Shown: positions 24,001 to 37,091, counted from the first letter of the stretch. The stretch is 64,000 nucleotides of DNA from Holacanthus passer (GCA_025331565.1 JAFREQ010000012.1:9600501-9664500); one strand, 5' to 3'. Notes: a model not told the origin generated them from the letters alone. Program-made: numbers and translations.

Positions 24001-27000
24001 GTGGATGGTTTCTATTTGCCTTTACTGGATTAGACAGTTTGACAAGTAGAGAGTATAGAGAGATTGAAGGGGCAACATGTAACACAGCGCTTGGACATGC
24101 GAGAAATTAGAGATCTTTGTGGGCATGCAAAGCAACTTTATACAGTTACCTTAACCTCTGACTGAATCAAATATTCAAACTTAAGATCTGGGATCAAGAT
24201 GTCTTATGCAACATGTTTCTCTAAAATTCAGTTTGGCAAATTTGGTCTCTATATAACCTTTGGGATGTTTTGAGAGATGAGATTTTAAATTAAAGTTCTT
24301 TGGGTTGAAATAAAGTTTGCTCTAGCTGACCCACAGCCAAGACATCAGGGTTTAAGAGGCTAATTTAATGCAATACACATAAATGTGACATCTCGAAACT
24401 TACTGTGATCATAACAAACATGCACTGCGACACATTGAAGGCATGCCTCCAGTTATGATATGCCACAGTTCGATAGTTCTTCCTCACAGTCAGAAGCCAG
24501 CGGCACAGAACCTACAAGAAGAAGACAGACGTGCAGGTGATACAATATACATACAGCGCATATACACCTGACATTACAGGACATATTCCAGGGCCTCACC
24601 TCATAGTCAATTTTAAACTTTTGGACGACACCAAGTTCCAGAAACATCCGGAGTGACGCAGTGATCATGGCGTCATTGTCCAAAGAGAAGTCGTTGAAGT
24701 GAAACTCATCGATGCCTAACTCACTGCTCAGGGGGATCTTGGCTGCCTTGGGGGGAGAGGACAGAGCTGTCAATCACAGAGTGCCAGCTAGGGAGGAAGC
24801 AAAGCACTAAAACACACTGCAGACAGTTTTACTGCACTTCACCTTCAACCACTCACAGGCATCAGATTTCATACATTCAGAATGTTAATATAGTGATGAT
24901 GTGCATATGAATGTTGTTTTCTTAATCTTCCTCCCCGAGGATTACCTTGAGTCTGTCAACTTCGACCTTGGAGCAGGTTGCATGGTAGGACAACATCTGA
25001 AAAAAAAAAAGGAAATCATGCAAAACAGTTAGATAGAAAAAACTTATTCTGATGCTCATCTAATGTTAATGAGGTGAAACAGAAATAAAAATCCATCAGG
25101 TGTTTAAAGAGACAGAGATTATGTGACAGAAATACAAGAGTGTGTTGCCTTTGATGAGAGGTGAGCAGACTGGCACATGTATTTATCATGAATTATTGAA
25201 AGCAGATGAAATATTTACGGCGGAGAAGCAGAGCCATGTTTGCTGAGGATAATGTGGCTGCTCAGGTTAGATACCGGGCAGTGGAGCAGAACACAGATGG
25301 AGACACGTGGAGACGTGAAGAGCGTCTGTTAACATTATCAGTGACACCACTTTCCTCTTCAATGACCATTTTCTCATACACTCACTTTGAATTAATAATT
25401 GATAATTAAAAATTAAATTAATTAATTAGTGGTGTAATAAAATCATTTTTATTAGAGTTTAATAGAGTATTATAGTCTATGATGATCTTGTTGCATATCA
25501 AGATCACTAGTGCGTTTTCAGAGCACAGCTTGTATAAAGTTCATCAACTTCATGAAGCAATTTTAATATATATAAGCACATATTTTTGAATTTATATGTA
25601 TTGATGTTTATTTTCATAGATATAGTTTATTAGGAGCATGTTTTTATTATTTGCTGTTTTTACTTGTTGTTTTACTTCTTCTATATTGTAATTTGGACAC
25701 AATGTGGAAAGAGAGGAAAATAAAAACAATTTAAAAAGCAATAAGACAAATATAAATGTCTTCCAAAGTGGTGGGGTGATGGTTAAAAAAAACATAATTT
25801 GATGGTATCAATAGGTTGCAGGTCTTACATCCAGTGCTACAGATTGCTTGGCCCATGTCTTCTTGACTTGATTGTACATCATAGTGTTGTTGATTCCAAG
25901 TCCACAGAATATCACAAATGCCTGTACACAAAGAAAAAGCCAGAGGAAAAAACATATAAAAGGAACCTAAAGATCTGCGTGTATCCAATGCAACAATGAA
26001 CGCAAAGATTTGACAGAACAGCTGTAATCACAGTTTTAAAAAATTAACCTCGAACAGCCTCTGATCTGCATCATTGAAGGTCTTCCTGTCCAGCCGATTG
26101 AGAATCTGCGCAACGCCTGCAGAAAAACACACACACACACACATCATCGACTGTAACGTGAAAACTGTTTTTCCAGTGTGAACAAATTGATTATTTCTGG
26201 TGAACTTACCAATGATCTGATGAGTTCGATTCCAGATAGGCACACATAACACTGATCTGATGTGAAACCCAGAGGCCTGATCCGCCTGTAAAGAGAGCGT
26301 GACAACGGTTCAACACTGAGAACTGTTCCTGGTTTTTTGACCTGTCTGGGCCCACACTTTTTCTTTGACTGGAAACTTATTTAAAACATAACACATGCAG
26401 AGCATCGACTGATTTTGAACATCATGTTACACATTCAAATTCACTAGAGCTCAAAAGTACTGTAACAATTCTGTTTGTGGTGGATGTGTGTCCATGTCTA
26501 CTTACTGGAGTCACAAGCATGTATGTGTCCATGCATTTGTGTGAGCTCTAATAGGTCTAATAGGAAGACCACTGTGTCCACACCTCAGCATCAAAGCGTG
26601 GGTCCTGACACACGTCGCTGATGTTAACAGGCAGTCCTGTGGAGGCCACCAGCTCAGCAATGCTGTTATTGATCAGCCAATCAGAGCACGATAGCTTCTC
26701 CATGCTGAGGTGGCCAGGAACACAAACAGGAAACAAGAGTCAGGTCCAGACACTTATGCGGGCTACACAACAGCAGTAAATATTGAGTGTATCCATTTAT
26801 GGTGTGTGTTGCTGTTGTGGCATTCCCCAAATATCCCCCTAGAATAAATAATCATTCTGTCTGTCAGTGTCTTTTTCATAATGTCTCTTTCACCTGATGT
26901 CATTGTCCACATTGCACAACGGAGACATGAGCTCAAACGTCTTGGAGAACTTCACGACCTAATAAAGAGACAAGTATCATCACAACCAGACATTTAACAA

Positions 27001-30000
27001 CAAAGATAAAGGAGTTTTGCATGAGAAAGGCCACTTTCCATGCAAAATTTAAAGTGCGTAAATCTGTAAGGTCTGTAAGAGCCAGAGGTCTCACAGGTGA
27101 GTCAATGTCTTCCAGGAGCAGCACAGAGCAACGTTCACACTGCAGGAGGGTCAACGCTCGCTGCATGATCTTCCTGACAATCTTCTCCAGGTCAGTCTGC
27201 TCCTCAAACAGGTCATTGACCACCTCCAGCAGAGCCTGTGGCCACGAGAAAGGACACTTGTGTTCATTGCATAGTGTTGACAGTGTTGTTGAAGGATGCA
27301 GGGGAAGGGTTTTGTTAGTGTTCATACAAAATCGCTGGTAATATATTTATAAAAAACTATCTACTATGAAATAGCTACTATAAATGTAAGGTATATTGAT
27401 GTGTCTACAGCAAAAATCAATTGTCGTGAACAGTATTTTTTAATTAAGTATAAAAATTGTAATGTTACTTTTAATTTTCCAGTGGCTGTAAAACAATCAG
27501 ACTTCTTTTTATAAATGCACAGTGTACATTCTCTTACCCTGCTCCTTTCATACTCCTTGCGAGACTCTGAAAACAACTTGGCATTGGAAATCGATATTCC
27601 ACAGAAAGGTAGATACATCTGTAGTACCTGAGTAAAAGAAGAAAAAAAGTTGTGAAAGGCATGCATAATCTATAAATGTCCACTATTTGTATGCTAAACA
27701 AAAGGGAATTAAACTGGGTAAGAGAAAAAAGTGTGAGTGTGGGGATGGGGGTTGAAAGTCATGATGGCGTGAGCTGCTTCTCTGCACAAATCTCTCTCAA
27801 ATAGATTCCCTGTTAATGAAGTATTGATTTAGAGACAGACGGCATTTAGTAAGACAGCAAGGGCCCTAAAATGTCCAGATAAACTGGCAGATCAAGATGT
27901 GTTTTTCTATTTTCAGCTTCTTTGTTGCTCAAAAGTAGTCACTGTTTTGCTTTATAGTTCTGTTTTAGATTCACACAAAGCGAAATTATTTAAAAATGCT
28001 TAAATTAACACAAAATGTATTTTAAAGTTGGTCTTTGAAGTAGATGTCTCACAGCACAGTGAGACTTTCCACAACTTTATTCTGCCACCTTGTGGACAAA
28101 CATCTCAGTGCAGCTGAATTCTTGCAAACATGAATAAACATAAACAGCTTTGATTTTTACAAACAAAAAAAAAAAAGATTTTCTGCATCTGTCTGTATGT
28201 CTTGATTTTTCTTTTCAATGCATTTACCCAGAGTCAAATGATCCCCTTTACTTTTTATTGCCACACAAGGAGTCAGTGCATTTCACATGTGCAATACACA
28301 GTATATCATTTGTTCATCAACAACCTGGGAGAATGAAATCATATTCATAAGCTGTGGAATTGTAAAAAAGCTGAAACATGCATATTCTAGTAAACCCATT
28401 TCAAGTGGATTGCTGAGGGAGCAATTGAAAGTGTATCCACTCAAATAGATTTCCTAAGTGTGCCTATATATTGTACAACCAGACATATTTAATGTTCTAC
28501 ACTTGAGTAAAAAGTTGACCTCCTCCTTTCATTTTTCTGGTATCCTGCTTCCGAGGGAACACTTTGCCCCTCTCCACAGCCATTAAGAAGATTCACAGTA
28601 CAAATAGTGTTTTCAGCTGCATGGCTCAAGAGTTTGTGTGCAATAAGTGTTAGTGTGTGTGGTGGAGAGGAGGAACACGATGCTCCACAAGAATCCAATT
28701 TAAATTCCATCTCTAAAATGCCCTTAATGGTCAGACCAGCTACAATAATTCTGAATACTAAATAGTCAATAAAATGCACAGGAATGTGAAAACCCCCTGG
28801 TAGCATGGATCTGAAGCTGAGAGACATAACAGATCCTCACCTTCTCATCATCCTCAGTAAAAGGTGTGCCGATGGGATTTTTGTTGATGGCTTGCACGAC
28901 ACCAATTACTTCTCCATCGCTGTTACAGATGGCCATGCAGAGGATGGACTGGGTCTTATAGCCCGTTAACTTGTCTATCTCATCGCTGAAGCGGTGATCC
29001 TGGAAGAGCAGTCACATAATAAAAACACAACCATGCAGGAGCCCTCATGAACGAATATACACTTCTTTTTTCATTGTGGCCAGTAAATGCCCTGAATGAC
29101 CTACAACATTTGGGCTTTGTTGTTTGTTAGGTGTGATTCATGGCTATTAAAATTCAAGGCTCTACTTGTTTTTACTATAAGCAGAAATTATAATACCCCT
29201 CGCTGACACATATCTATAGTATTGCAGTAATAGACCTCAGGGGGATCATCATGTTGCCTGAGCCTCCCAAGCAGCCCAGGGCCATGATATAATGATGTGG
29301 AACTGGTAGAGATGTGGCTTGTGGGAAGCTGCAAGGATAATTCTTTCCTTTTTTTATTTAGAGTTTTTTTTTATTCTGACATGACTGAGGTCATAACTGT
29401 TGTCCTCTACAACAACTGAATCAAAAGTAAAATACTTTTCTTGCAGGAATGTGACCAACAGGGAGTTTACTGTTTGAGCTCAATGGTGCAAAAACACAGG
29501 TGTGATCCCCACATCAGTCATGCATTTATTATCAATAGCTTCACTGACTGTAAATCCACATTCAGAAACTTTTTTCGTATGTGCAATGTTGCAGACACAA
29601 CATGCAACACAGAGGCTCAGACTTACCTCATATGCGTTGGAGATGTTGACAGTTTCCCCATGCTCTGCCACATACCCAATGATGCCCTTTCCCCACGGCA
29701 CCTGCACCTCATTGGAGTTGAGTGTGCTGGAGGACGGTCTGACCGTGGTGCCTGAGTGCACATCGAAGAACTTGGACACCAGAGTCCTCTTGTGCGCGGG
29801 TCCCTCCACCAAGAACAGAGAGCACCTGTCCGCGTCCACCAGGATGCACACGTTGATCAGGATCTTGTAGCTGAGGTTGGTCAGGTCCAAGTCGTTGGAG
29901 ATGTCCTTCACCAGCTCCAGGAAGAACTCCCTCTCGTTGGTCTCCTTCAGCCTGTACTTGTAGTCGATGGCGCTGGAGGCGTACTGGGGCACGTTGACCC

Positions 30001-30400
30001 TGGACTCCAGCAGCGCGCTCAGGATGTGCGCGGTGGTCGGCGGTAAGGAGCTGGCTTTGCGCAGGAGCGCGCGGCGCCTCATGCTGGACTGGGACTCGTG
30101 CTCGCTCAGGCTCACGTGCTCGTCGTAGGTCCGGTGCGCGGTGGTGGCTTTGGACCGGGCGAAGTTGCGCCGCAGCTCCATGTGGGACGATCTGCGCCGG
30201 AGCCCGTCCGGGTTGGAGGGCCAGAGAGGGTCCCTGGCCGCGCCGCGCCGCTCCTCCGCCGGGGACACTTTGGACGGCTGGTGCTCCTTCAGCCACCTGC
30301 TCACCTGGTCGCATTTCGCCTTTCGGACGAGATACTCCTCGAAGAGATCCGGGTGGCAGTCCAGAAAAGCCTCTACGTCCGAGAAGTCAAACGCTGTCAT
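21087..30400 (-). CDS. pde11al: Dual-specificity cAMP/cGMP phosphodiesterase 11A-type, complete, 20 exons
   Basis: PDE11 enzymes hydrolyse cAMP and cGMP in the cytosol. Exons, in transcript order: 30400-29627, 28999-28841, 27627-27538, 27235-27095, 26958-26894, 26704-26584, 26285-26210, 26116-26049, 25921-25829, 24996-24946, 24746-24600, 24511-24404, 23684-23575, 23492-23402, 22639-22539, 22313-22236, 22134-22071, 21851-21777, 21601-21518, 21401-21087. Phases agree at every join and give 936 aa, near the 933 of human PDE11A4. Order: N-terminal regulatory region with RRRSS and RKASS basophilic kinase-type sites; GAF-A (about 173-325, with INK...F...DDE); GAF-B (about 355-515); catalytic domain with HNWRH (614-618), HDLDH (654-658), EHHHF and ACDLG (D766). 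All key metal ligands are present. The start was chosen because MTAFDF-DVEAFLD aligns with the PDE11A4 start and has A at -3. Its location with OSBPL3-side genes suggests the fish pde11a-like duplicate. Confidence 0.93.
28082..28095 (-). promoter_or_regulatory. CTCF-consensus motif
   Basis: The minus strand reads CCACAAGGTGGCAG, a full match to the CTCF core, pointing left. It lies in intron 2 of the pde11a-like gene. Motif evidence only. Confidence 0.45.
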
Positions 30401-30725
30401 GCTGGAAGCAGCTTTACGCACAATGCAACAGAGCAAGAGTTGGAGGGTGAGGATGAGGAGGATGAGGAGGAGGCTGCAGCTTCTCTCACAAGTGATGTCC
30501 TCAAAGCATTCACTCATTCATCCCCCAGCAGGAGCCGGTCCATGGTGCTCGTCCCTGAAATCCTGCCAGCACGAGTGGTCACACAGATCCAGTTCATCTG
30601 AGAGAGAGGAGCAACAGTGCAGCTGTCTGTCAAACCAGAGTGAGTCTCCAGGGACTCTGTGGATACTATGCAGAGGTGTGGAAGAAGAAGGCGCCTACAT
30701 ACTGTATTCACTCCCTGGAAATAAC
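30401..30725 (-). promoter_or_regulatory. 5' leader and promoter region of pde11a-like
   Basis: The frame is open for 39 codons upstream of the chosen start, back to a Met at 30,517 that follows a stop codon directly and has a weak context (T at -3). That extension would be strongly hydrophobic (Leu/Ile-rich). It is more likely untranslated leader. The transcription start is probably at or beyond about 30,600. No TATA box is evident. Confidence 0.45.

Positions 30726-30751
<26 letters not shown>
30726..30751. repeat. Poly(A) run, 26 bases
   Basis: Uninterrupted A run upstream of the pde11a-like gene. No retroelement body is recognisable beside it. Confidence 0.95.
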
Positions 30752-30757
<6 letters not shown>

Positions 30758-31082
30758 CAGGATGTTGACTCGCTCTCTTTATTCTACACCACCAGAGACA
30801 CCGTGCAGGCTCCAATCACAACACAGAATCAGCTGGATGCTTCACATTTTTACATTTAAAACGTGCAGGCAGGACTTTTTTTTTTTTTTGCATGTGCATG
30901 TTTGAAAAGAGACAGCTGATGTCAACAAAGTATAACATGCACATTTAGACAATAAAATATTTATTTGGGGTGAAAATAATGAGAAATTACACCTTGTCCT
31001 TTTTTCTTAATAGGAGCTATTTTAGAGTGGCAGCTATAGACTAATGTTTCTCACAACCCATAGATAGATAGACAGTCAAGTG

Positions 31083-31083
<1 letters not shown>

Positions 31084-31117
<34 letters not shown>
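31084..31117. repeat. (CA)17 microsatellite
   Basis: Perfect CA run. The following 130 bases (CCCAAACCTTAACCAAGTGA and nearby) look like a poor fragment of the repeat family at 20,030-20,310. Confidence 0.95.
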
Positions 31118-31120
<3 letters not shown>

Positions 31121-31249
31121 CAAACATCCACACACTGGCTGTGCCTCTTTGCTGACCACTGCAACAGTCAATGACGACAATCATTCCCAAACCTTAACCA
31201 AGTGAGTTTAAGTCGCCCAAATTTAACCCAATCTTACCCACACAGGTGG

Positions 31250-33600
31250 CAAATCAGAGGCTCATGTGAATAGTTTTATGGTGTATTTTGGAGCACTGAG
31301 TACAACCCATAGTATTTCAGTGTTTTATTATGAAAACCTGCTGAAAGGCTCTGTGTCATTAGCTCATTTTTAAGACCTTTCTTGTTGAAGTTATATGATA
31401 AATCATTTCAGCTTATCTTGTGTTTACACGGTGAATATTCCTCAACTACCTGGTCTGGATCCAGGTGGTGTTTTGGGAGTTGTAGTTGGGTCTCCAGCAT
31501 GTTTTTTTGACCCTTGGGAATTTGCATGAATGCATTAGCATGAATGCAGCAAATAACCAAAGCCACATGTTTTTCCTTTAGACTTTAAGACTTTTTTCCT
31601 TTGAGGTTGTTGATGAGGTGACTATTGGAACAACAGATTAAGTTGAATTTCTGTTGGGGGCTAAGCATCAACCTGCATCTGCACAATAAGTTTATATTAC
31701 TGGACTCACTGCAGGCTGTGGCACATTTACAATGCAGCAGCAGGAAATGTAATCCGGAGAGCAGCGGTTCCGCTGGGCCAGAGCAGGGTAATTGGTTACT
31801 GGACTTAGCTTAGGCTGCTTGATAGGACTTGAGTGTTTTGCTGAGACTTTGGACAAGGTCTCTTGGGAATCCCAATTAAAAAGCAGAATGCAGAATATGG
31901 GTCTTGTGAGGGCCAACAAACAAGGCAAACCTCGCTGCTTGGAAAGCCAAGTCATGTCCAAGGAGAGGGAGCTGCACTGAAGTCTTGGCTGTGTGCTGAT
32001 TGAAAACTGATATTTAGACGCAGTTTTCAGGTTTCTGATGTTTTAAAAAGTGGAGCAGATCAGGTGTGCTGTCCTATTTAAACATGTATTTTTTTCAATC
32101 AACTTCTTATAACTCACTATGAGTAATAGGATCCCACACGAACACACTATTTTCTGCCAGGATTCAAACAGTTTTGGATATTTCAGATGACAGATTTCTG
32201 TTTCTCTTTTTTTTTAATCTGTGCTTTTTCTCACTGGCTCAGTTAGTAAAAGGTGATATCACATACCTCTGTGCATCAATCAGGATTTTTGCTGCCTTTA
32301 AATCAGAATATGATGACAGTCGGTGGCTTTTTGGTCACTGTTAATAAAATCACACCCACACAGTCCTGATGAAGATTAGCTGAGCTTTTGAGTATAAACT
32401 CTTCATAAAAATGCCTAAAGATGCTTTTTTTTTTTTTTACTTTAAATGTTATTTGTTTAGTTGTGTTTATTTAATATCAAGGTGAAATACTAAAGATATG
32501 AAGTTTTCAGGAGCTTTAATGTCAGCAATGTTGTTTTCATATTACTGTAAAAAGGCGTATAAGAGACTCAATTTTAAAATGTGGACAGGAAACCATCAGG
32601 CTTTATGGGGTCCCTCAGTAAAATCAGGGATTATTTTAGGGGCCGACACAATGAGTTTCTTTTTAATTGGGACAAAATCTCATTAGATGGAGTTTGAGGA
32701 TTAATACAGAGTCCTTGGTTATAAAAGGTTTTAGGAACTCTCCTGACACGCATGGCATATTTTTCTCTCCAAAAATGGGGAAATTCATTGGCATTACTTT
32801 TTGTCATTTCTTAACTTTCATCAGAGTCTGATGTGTAATCTAGAGCAGTAAGTTAGTCTTATTCATGCAGACTCAGTCATGGCAGAGTAACAGCACCACG
32901 GACAGCTCACATCTGCCACGTCCAGTAAATCCTAGAAGAAGCTGCACGCAATCTCTAAACCAACATGACAACAGGATAGTTTTTCTAGATCATTCCTGAG
33001 ACTCTGTTTGAACAAGTTTTGTGGCTTTGTCTCAGGTACAGTCTGAATGTATAACTGTTTCCATGCTGCATAGGGACACAACGAAACATGACTCCTGTAA
33101 CCAAACACTACCCACACACAGCTTGTATCCAGTGTCAGCGTGTGCCGGCCAGACCCAGCTTGATTTTTATTCCACCCCATGCTTAGTTGTATGAGTTCAC
33201 CAAACTGTGAACGTGTAATATTATCAGATCTGCACTTGATGACAGGATGATGGGCGTCCTGAGCAGTGATTGCCCACTGGATGAGACATGATATGAAATA
33301 TCACCACATCTTGCGCCTCACTTGTTACAATTGTACATAACAAGGACAAAGATATTTTTTAAAGGTTGCATTTTTTCTGGTCTTAGTAAACTAAATGTGC
33401 GATTCTGTTCCAGTCTTTAGTCTTTTAGAGACTTTTTAAACTGCACCTCAGCTGTGCTGTGGGCTGGATTAGCTGTCACTGATCCTATTGTGTATTGTAG
33501 CACTGTCACTCTGGCTGTCCCAGGAATCCAAACCCACCTCACTGGTCACAAGTGAAGACGGGGGAGTCCTGTCCTGTCAACAGAAACTTCAGCTCTTATC
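31250..33600. other. Intergenic space between divergent pde11a-like and spmip4
   Basis: No exon could be supported, although missing 5' coding exons of spmip4 may be hidden here. Mostly AT-rich unique sequence. Confidence 0.45.
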
Positions 33601-33607
33601 CATTTGA

Positions 33608-33730
33608 ACAGACCAGACTGCTTCTCACACCTGCAGAATAAAAGTCTTCTCTGGATTAGTTTTTAGGCCATTCACAAAAAGGCTGGATAACAAAGTCAAG
33701 CCTACTGGTTCCCTTTATACTACAGACCAG
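33608..33730 (+). other. 5' exon of spmip4, possibly coding
   Basis: The stretch ends with a strong donor (ACCAG|GTAAGT at 33,730/33,731). The frame that continues into the next exon (34,130) is open across it with no Met, back to an in-frame TGA at 33,605-33,607. A good acceptor (CTTCTCACACCTGCAG, ending 33,636) lies inside it. The translation SGLVFRPFTKRLDNKVKPT loosely resembles the region of human C7orf31 that precedes its HYGFGG block. So this may be an internal coding exon 33,637-33,730 rather than leader. Confidence 0.45.
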
Positions 33731-34153
33731 GTAAGTAAACATGTTTTTGTGATTGTTTTTTATCAAATGCTGTGTGTATTTCATAATTATCAGTGGTTAA
33801 TGGAGTAAAAATAAAGCAAAGGTATCTTGTGGAGTTAAAACAGTTTCATTTCATTCTAAGAAACATACATGTTTGCAGTTTAGTCTTTACTATAACTTAG
33901 GCTAAAATGTTATTGTATGAGCCAAGTTGGTTGTGTGACATTTGCGGTGGAACTGGTGGTATTGTTAGATATTTCAATCATGAGCTCAGTGGGTATAACA
34001 TTGATAATAAACAACACTGATTAGCAGATGAGGCTTTAAGCCAGATTTGTCTGAATTCTCTGTATTTTTGCCCTCATTTACCATTTGCTCCCTTTCATCC
34101 TGCCCTCACCCTCCTTTACTCTGAGTCAGGTCTCCAGCAGCCAGGTGAAGGTG

Positions 34154-37091
34154 ATGAAGTCACTAAACCACAGCACCACACCTGATTCAAATGGCCATTT
34201 TGGTGGAGGAGGAGGCATCATATCTGAGTGAGTGTGAAAACATTCAGCATTGAAAGTCAAAGATAGTTGCAGAATGAAACATTTAAATGCAGCCTCATTA
34301 TAGATCGTTGTTTTACTTTCACAGGCACAGCACCAGTCAACAACTTTATAACAGCATTGGCAGAAAGAAAAGCAAAGTTCGTCTCAATGACCAGCTGTGA
34401 GTAGCCACCGTGAATATAGTCATATAAATATGTATTCCTCACTGGTGATACAACGTCTTCTTTCTTTTCTCAGCATACCAAAACCAACTGATATAAATAT
34501 GTCGTGAGTATTTCCTCAACTTTTTCTGTAGCTGCATGAACAGATAGACTTTCTTTTGTTTCACAAAGCTCAACACTTGCACTCAAGGTTTCTTATGTCT
34601 GCCTCAAACTCTAATGCACTTCATTTCTCACCTCTAACAGGGAGAAAATGATAAAGATTGCAACTCCAAAACAGCATCCTTATTCATCCCACATCTCCAA
34701 GTTTGCAATGTTCCCATCCTTCCGCCCTCCGGACGACCCTGAAACAGGAGTCAGAGCAGCTTCCCAACCTTTCCTCAGCCCCCTGATCCCAAACAGTGCA
34801 CCGGACGTCACTCTGCTGAGCAAAACCATGGGTCAGAGGGCAACACATTGTGGTAAGAGAGTGGAGTAGATATTTCCAGAGAGTTTTAAGATGTCTTTGT
34901 TTCCATGCACAGGTAATCCATACAGACATGAGATCTTAGAGACACCCATGAAAACCAGGAAGAAAGCTGTTAATTGGACTGGAGAACACGGCTTCTTGGA
35001 TGTGAGTAATGAAATACAGTATATGCCTTCACATTACCATTGAATTATCCAGTACATAAGATAAGATAAACTTTATTCATCCCATATTGGGGAAATTCAT
35101 ACATCAAATGACAATGTATTACCAACCTCCAGCATGCAAAGCCATTAAAGGGAGAGAATCAAGTTTTCTACCCCACCCCTCCAAAGACAGTGTTGCCAAA
35201 CCCTAAACTTCGTGACTGGGATTTGTCATTATCTGAGCGGACAAGCAACATGCTGAAAAATCTGGAGCGGACTCACTGGGTCACCTCTTACCAAATGCAC
35301 TACACAGGTAAAGAAGCCTAAACTAGTGTTAATATGTTAAGGACTGTTCAAAAGAGATTGAGGTGGGGCTGGATGTTTTATTTTGTATTTAAAAAAGAGC
35401 AAGACCTTCCCAAAAATTGTTACATGTACTATTTTAACAATTCAACAGTAATCATATGATAACTGTTTAGGGAAACAATGACATGCTCTTTTGAGACATA
35501 CTGTTCTCATTAGTGACTCCAGTAACTAATAACCATACATCTGCATGTGTGTTATGCATTTAGCAAATTGCCATATTGGCCCTGCAACTAGTTATTATGA
35601 TGGGAAAGCACACCTTTATGAATCATGGCACACGTGAAAAATGTCAATGGGAAGGGTAAAATAAAATATAATTCATCTCCTGCTCTAACAGAAAAAAATT
35701 ACCGTTCCTTCAACCAAAAGAAAAATTATAATACCTTCCCTTTTTACTTACTCATTCTGCTCCCCAGTCAATTTTGTCCAGTCCTTCTTCAGGAAGTTAA
35801 AAAAGCGTGTTTAAGGACACTGAGTACATTTTGCTCTCAGAAATGATGAAAGTCTACATGTACAATCACTTTGCAAAGTAACAGATAATGCAGTAATGGG
35901 ATATGATCATTGCATGATTTTAACATCAATAATCAATAATATTGTAATATTAAGTATTTGATATTTGAAGTTTTGCTTTTCTAAGGATCAGGGCCAGCAA
36001 ATCCTCTACAGATAGATGACTTCAAGGAAAAAATGAGAGATCTTGCTGGGATGAATTCACAGTCTGAGCCACTGGTAAAAATCCTTGAGAATATTGTTCC
36101 TCTTGTACTGTAACATTTACAGTATAAGCTTGCAACTAATAAGTTTCTCTCCTTATAGAGAGAAAGGTCCTTTCCTCTGTTTGCTCCCTCTAAACCAAGT
36201 AAAGGAGGTAGAAGAAGACAGGGGAGGAGCACCTGCAGTCCCACTGCTGCTGAACTCCCAAATCCATCTCCAGCTCCCAACCAATGCACTGCTTCAGCTA
36301 CTGAAAAGCAACACAGGCCACAAGAGATCACGGCTAAGCATAATGAGGCACCAGAGCCAAACCAAAAGGGGAACAGTCAATCAATGTACAGCTCTGCCTC
36401 CACAGGAGCACAGGGCTCTGAGCTGTCCCAGGAGGTCTTCTACAAACAACAAACTGAGAGCACAGGCTTTGCGTGTGAGGGCAGGGAGAGAAAAAACTGC
36501 AAAATCCAGTTTGATGAAAGTCCCATACAAGTATCCCTGTCACAGAGCAGCCAAGAGGCTAACGCTGTCTGGATCACAGACACAGAGCGACCCCTGTACC
36601 TGCACAACCGCCCACCTTCCCAGGAAGAGATGGAGGCCAGCGGAGAGAAAAGCCTGACCGAGCTGCATGTAAAAGGTGAACCAAGTAGCAAAAAGGAGTA
36701 TTTTCAAGCTGGAAGAAATGTATCAAGCCTTAGTCAGTCAGATGTAGCCAGAGACCTGGCAGGTAGTGAATCACATGCTGAGTTATTATCGAGGGCAGCT
36801 TCAGAGCAGGAGAAAGTGGCAGTAGGCAGAGAGCTGCCACGCAGTACCTCTAACCCCTGCATCCTGCCAAGGCCGCCCGTCCTGCCGGGCATCGGCCCAG
36901 CGGACAGAGCTGGGACTGTGGGTAGAGAAGCTCTCCGTCTCATGGACCTACAAAATTCATTCAGTAAGACGATGGCGCATCACGACTTTAACAGCTCCAT
37001 CACACGTGCTGCTGTGAACCTGAGGGACAATGTGGTCACGGGGAGAAAACACGACTTCTACGGGATCAACAGTTACTACCTCCATGGATAA
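34154..37091 (+). CDS. spmip4: Sperm microtubule inner protein 4 homologue (C7orf31)
   Basis: SPMIP4/C7orf31 is a sperm-flagellum microtubule inner protein, also reported as centrosomal. Exons: 34130-34227 (first Met at 34,154), 34325-34396, 34474-34503, 34641-34852, 34913-35001, 35133-35307, 35986-36074, 36159-37091. Phases agree and give 557 aa; the human protein is about 590. Conserved blocks in order are HFGGGG, LIPKPTD, HPYSSHISKFAMFPSF, GNPYRHEI.ETPM.TRKKA, VFYPTPPKT, NLERTHWVTSY, TGSGP.NPLQIDDFKEKM, and the C-terminal LQNSFSKT, NLRDNV and KHDFYGINSYY. No catalytic domain is present or expected. The human N-terminal 90 or so residues have no counterpart after this Met, and the frame is open upstream, so the true start may lie further 5'. 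A polyadenylation signal AATAAA is at 37,946-37,951. It is divergently placed from pde11a-like. Confidence 0.88.
35047..35100 (-). mobile_element. Retroelement 3' tail inside a short spmip4 intron
   Basis: AAGATAAGATAAACTTTATT, then CATCCCATATTGGGGAAATT, is the reverse complement of the (TTATC)n-tailed element end seen at 5,890-5,944. It fills much of the 131-base intron 35,002-35,132 and stops about 32 bases before the acceptor. Confidence 0.6.

Noticed and set aside
24010..24110. GACAAGTAGAGAG...GGGGCAACATGTAACAC, weakly like an inverted SINE in pde11a-like intron 12
   Set aside because: Too diverged to separate from chance by eye, and no target duplication found.
28270..28292. TCAGTGCAT, the seed of the miR-148/152 family, whose human member lies in the same chromosome region
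   Set aside because: The rest of the mature sequence does not match and no hairpin partner is visible. Seed match by chance.
29709..30905. Long open frames on both strands over the first pde11a-like exon (201, 167 and 254 codons)
   Set aside because: Shadows of the GC-rich first coding exon. Only the frame starting at 30,400 carries the PDE11 sequence and joins the next exons in phase.
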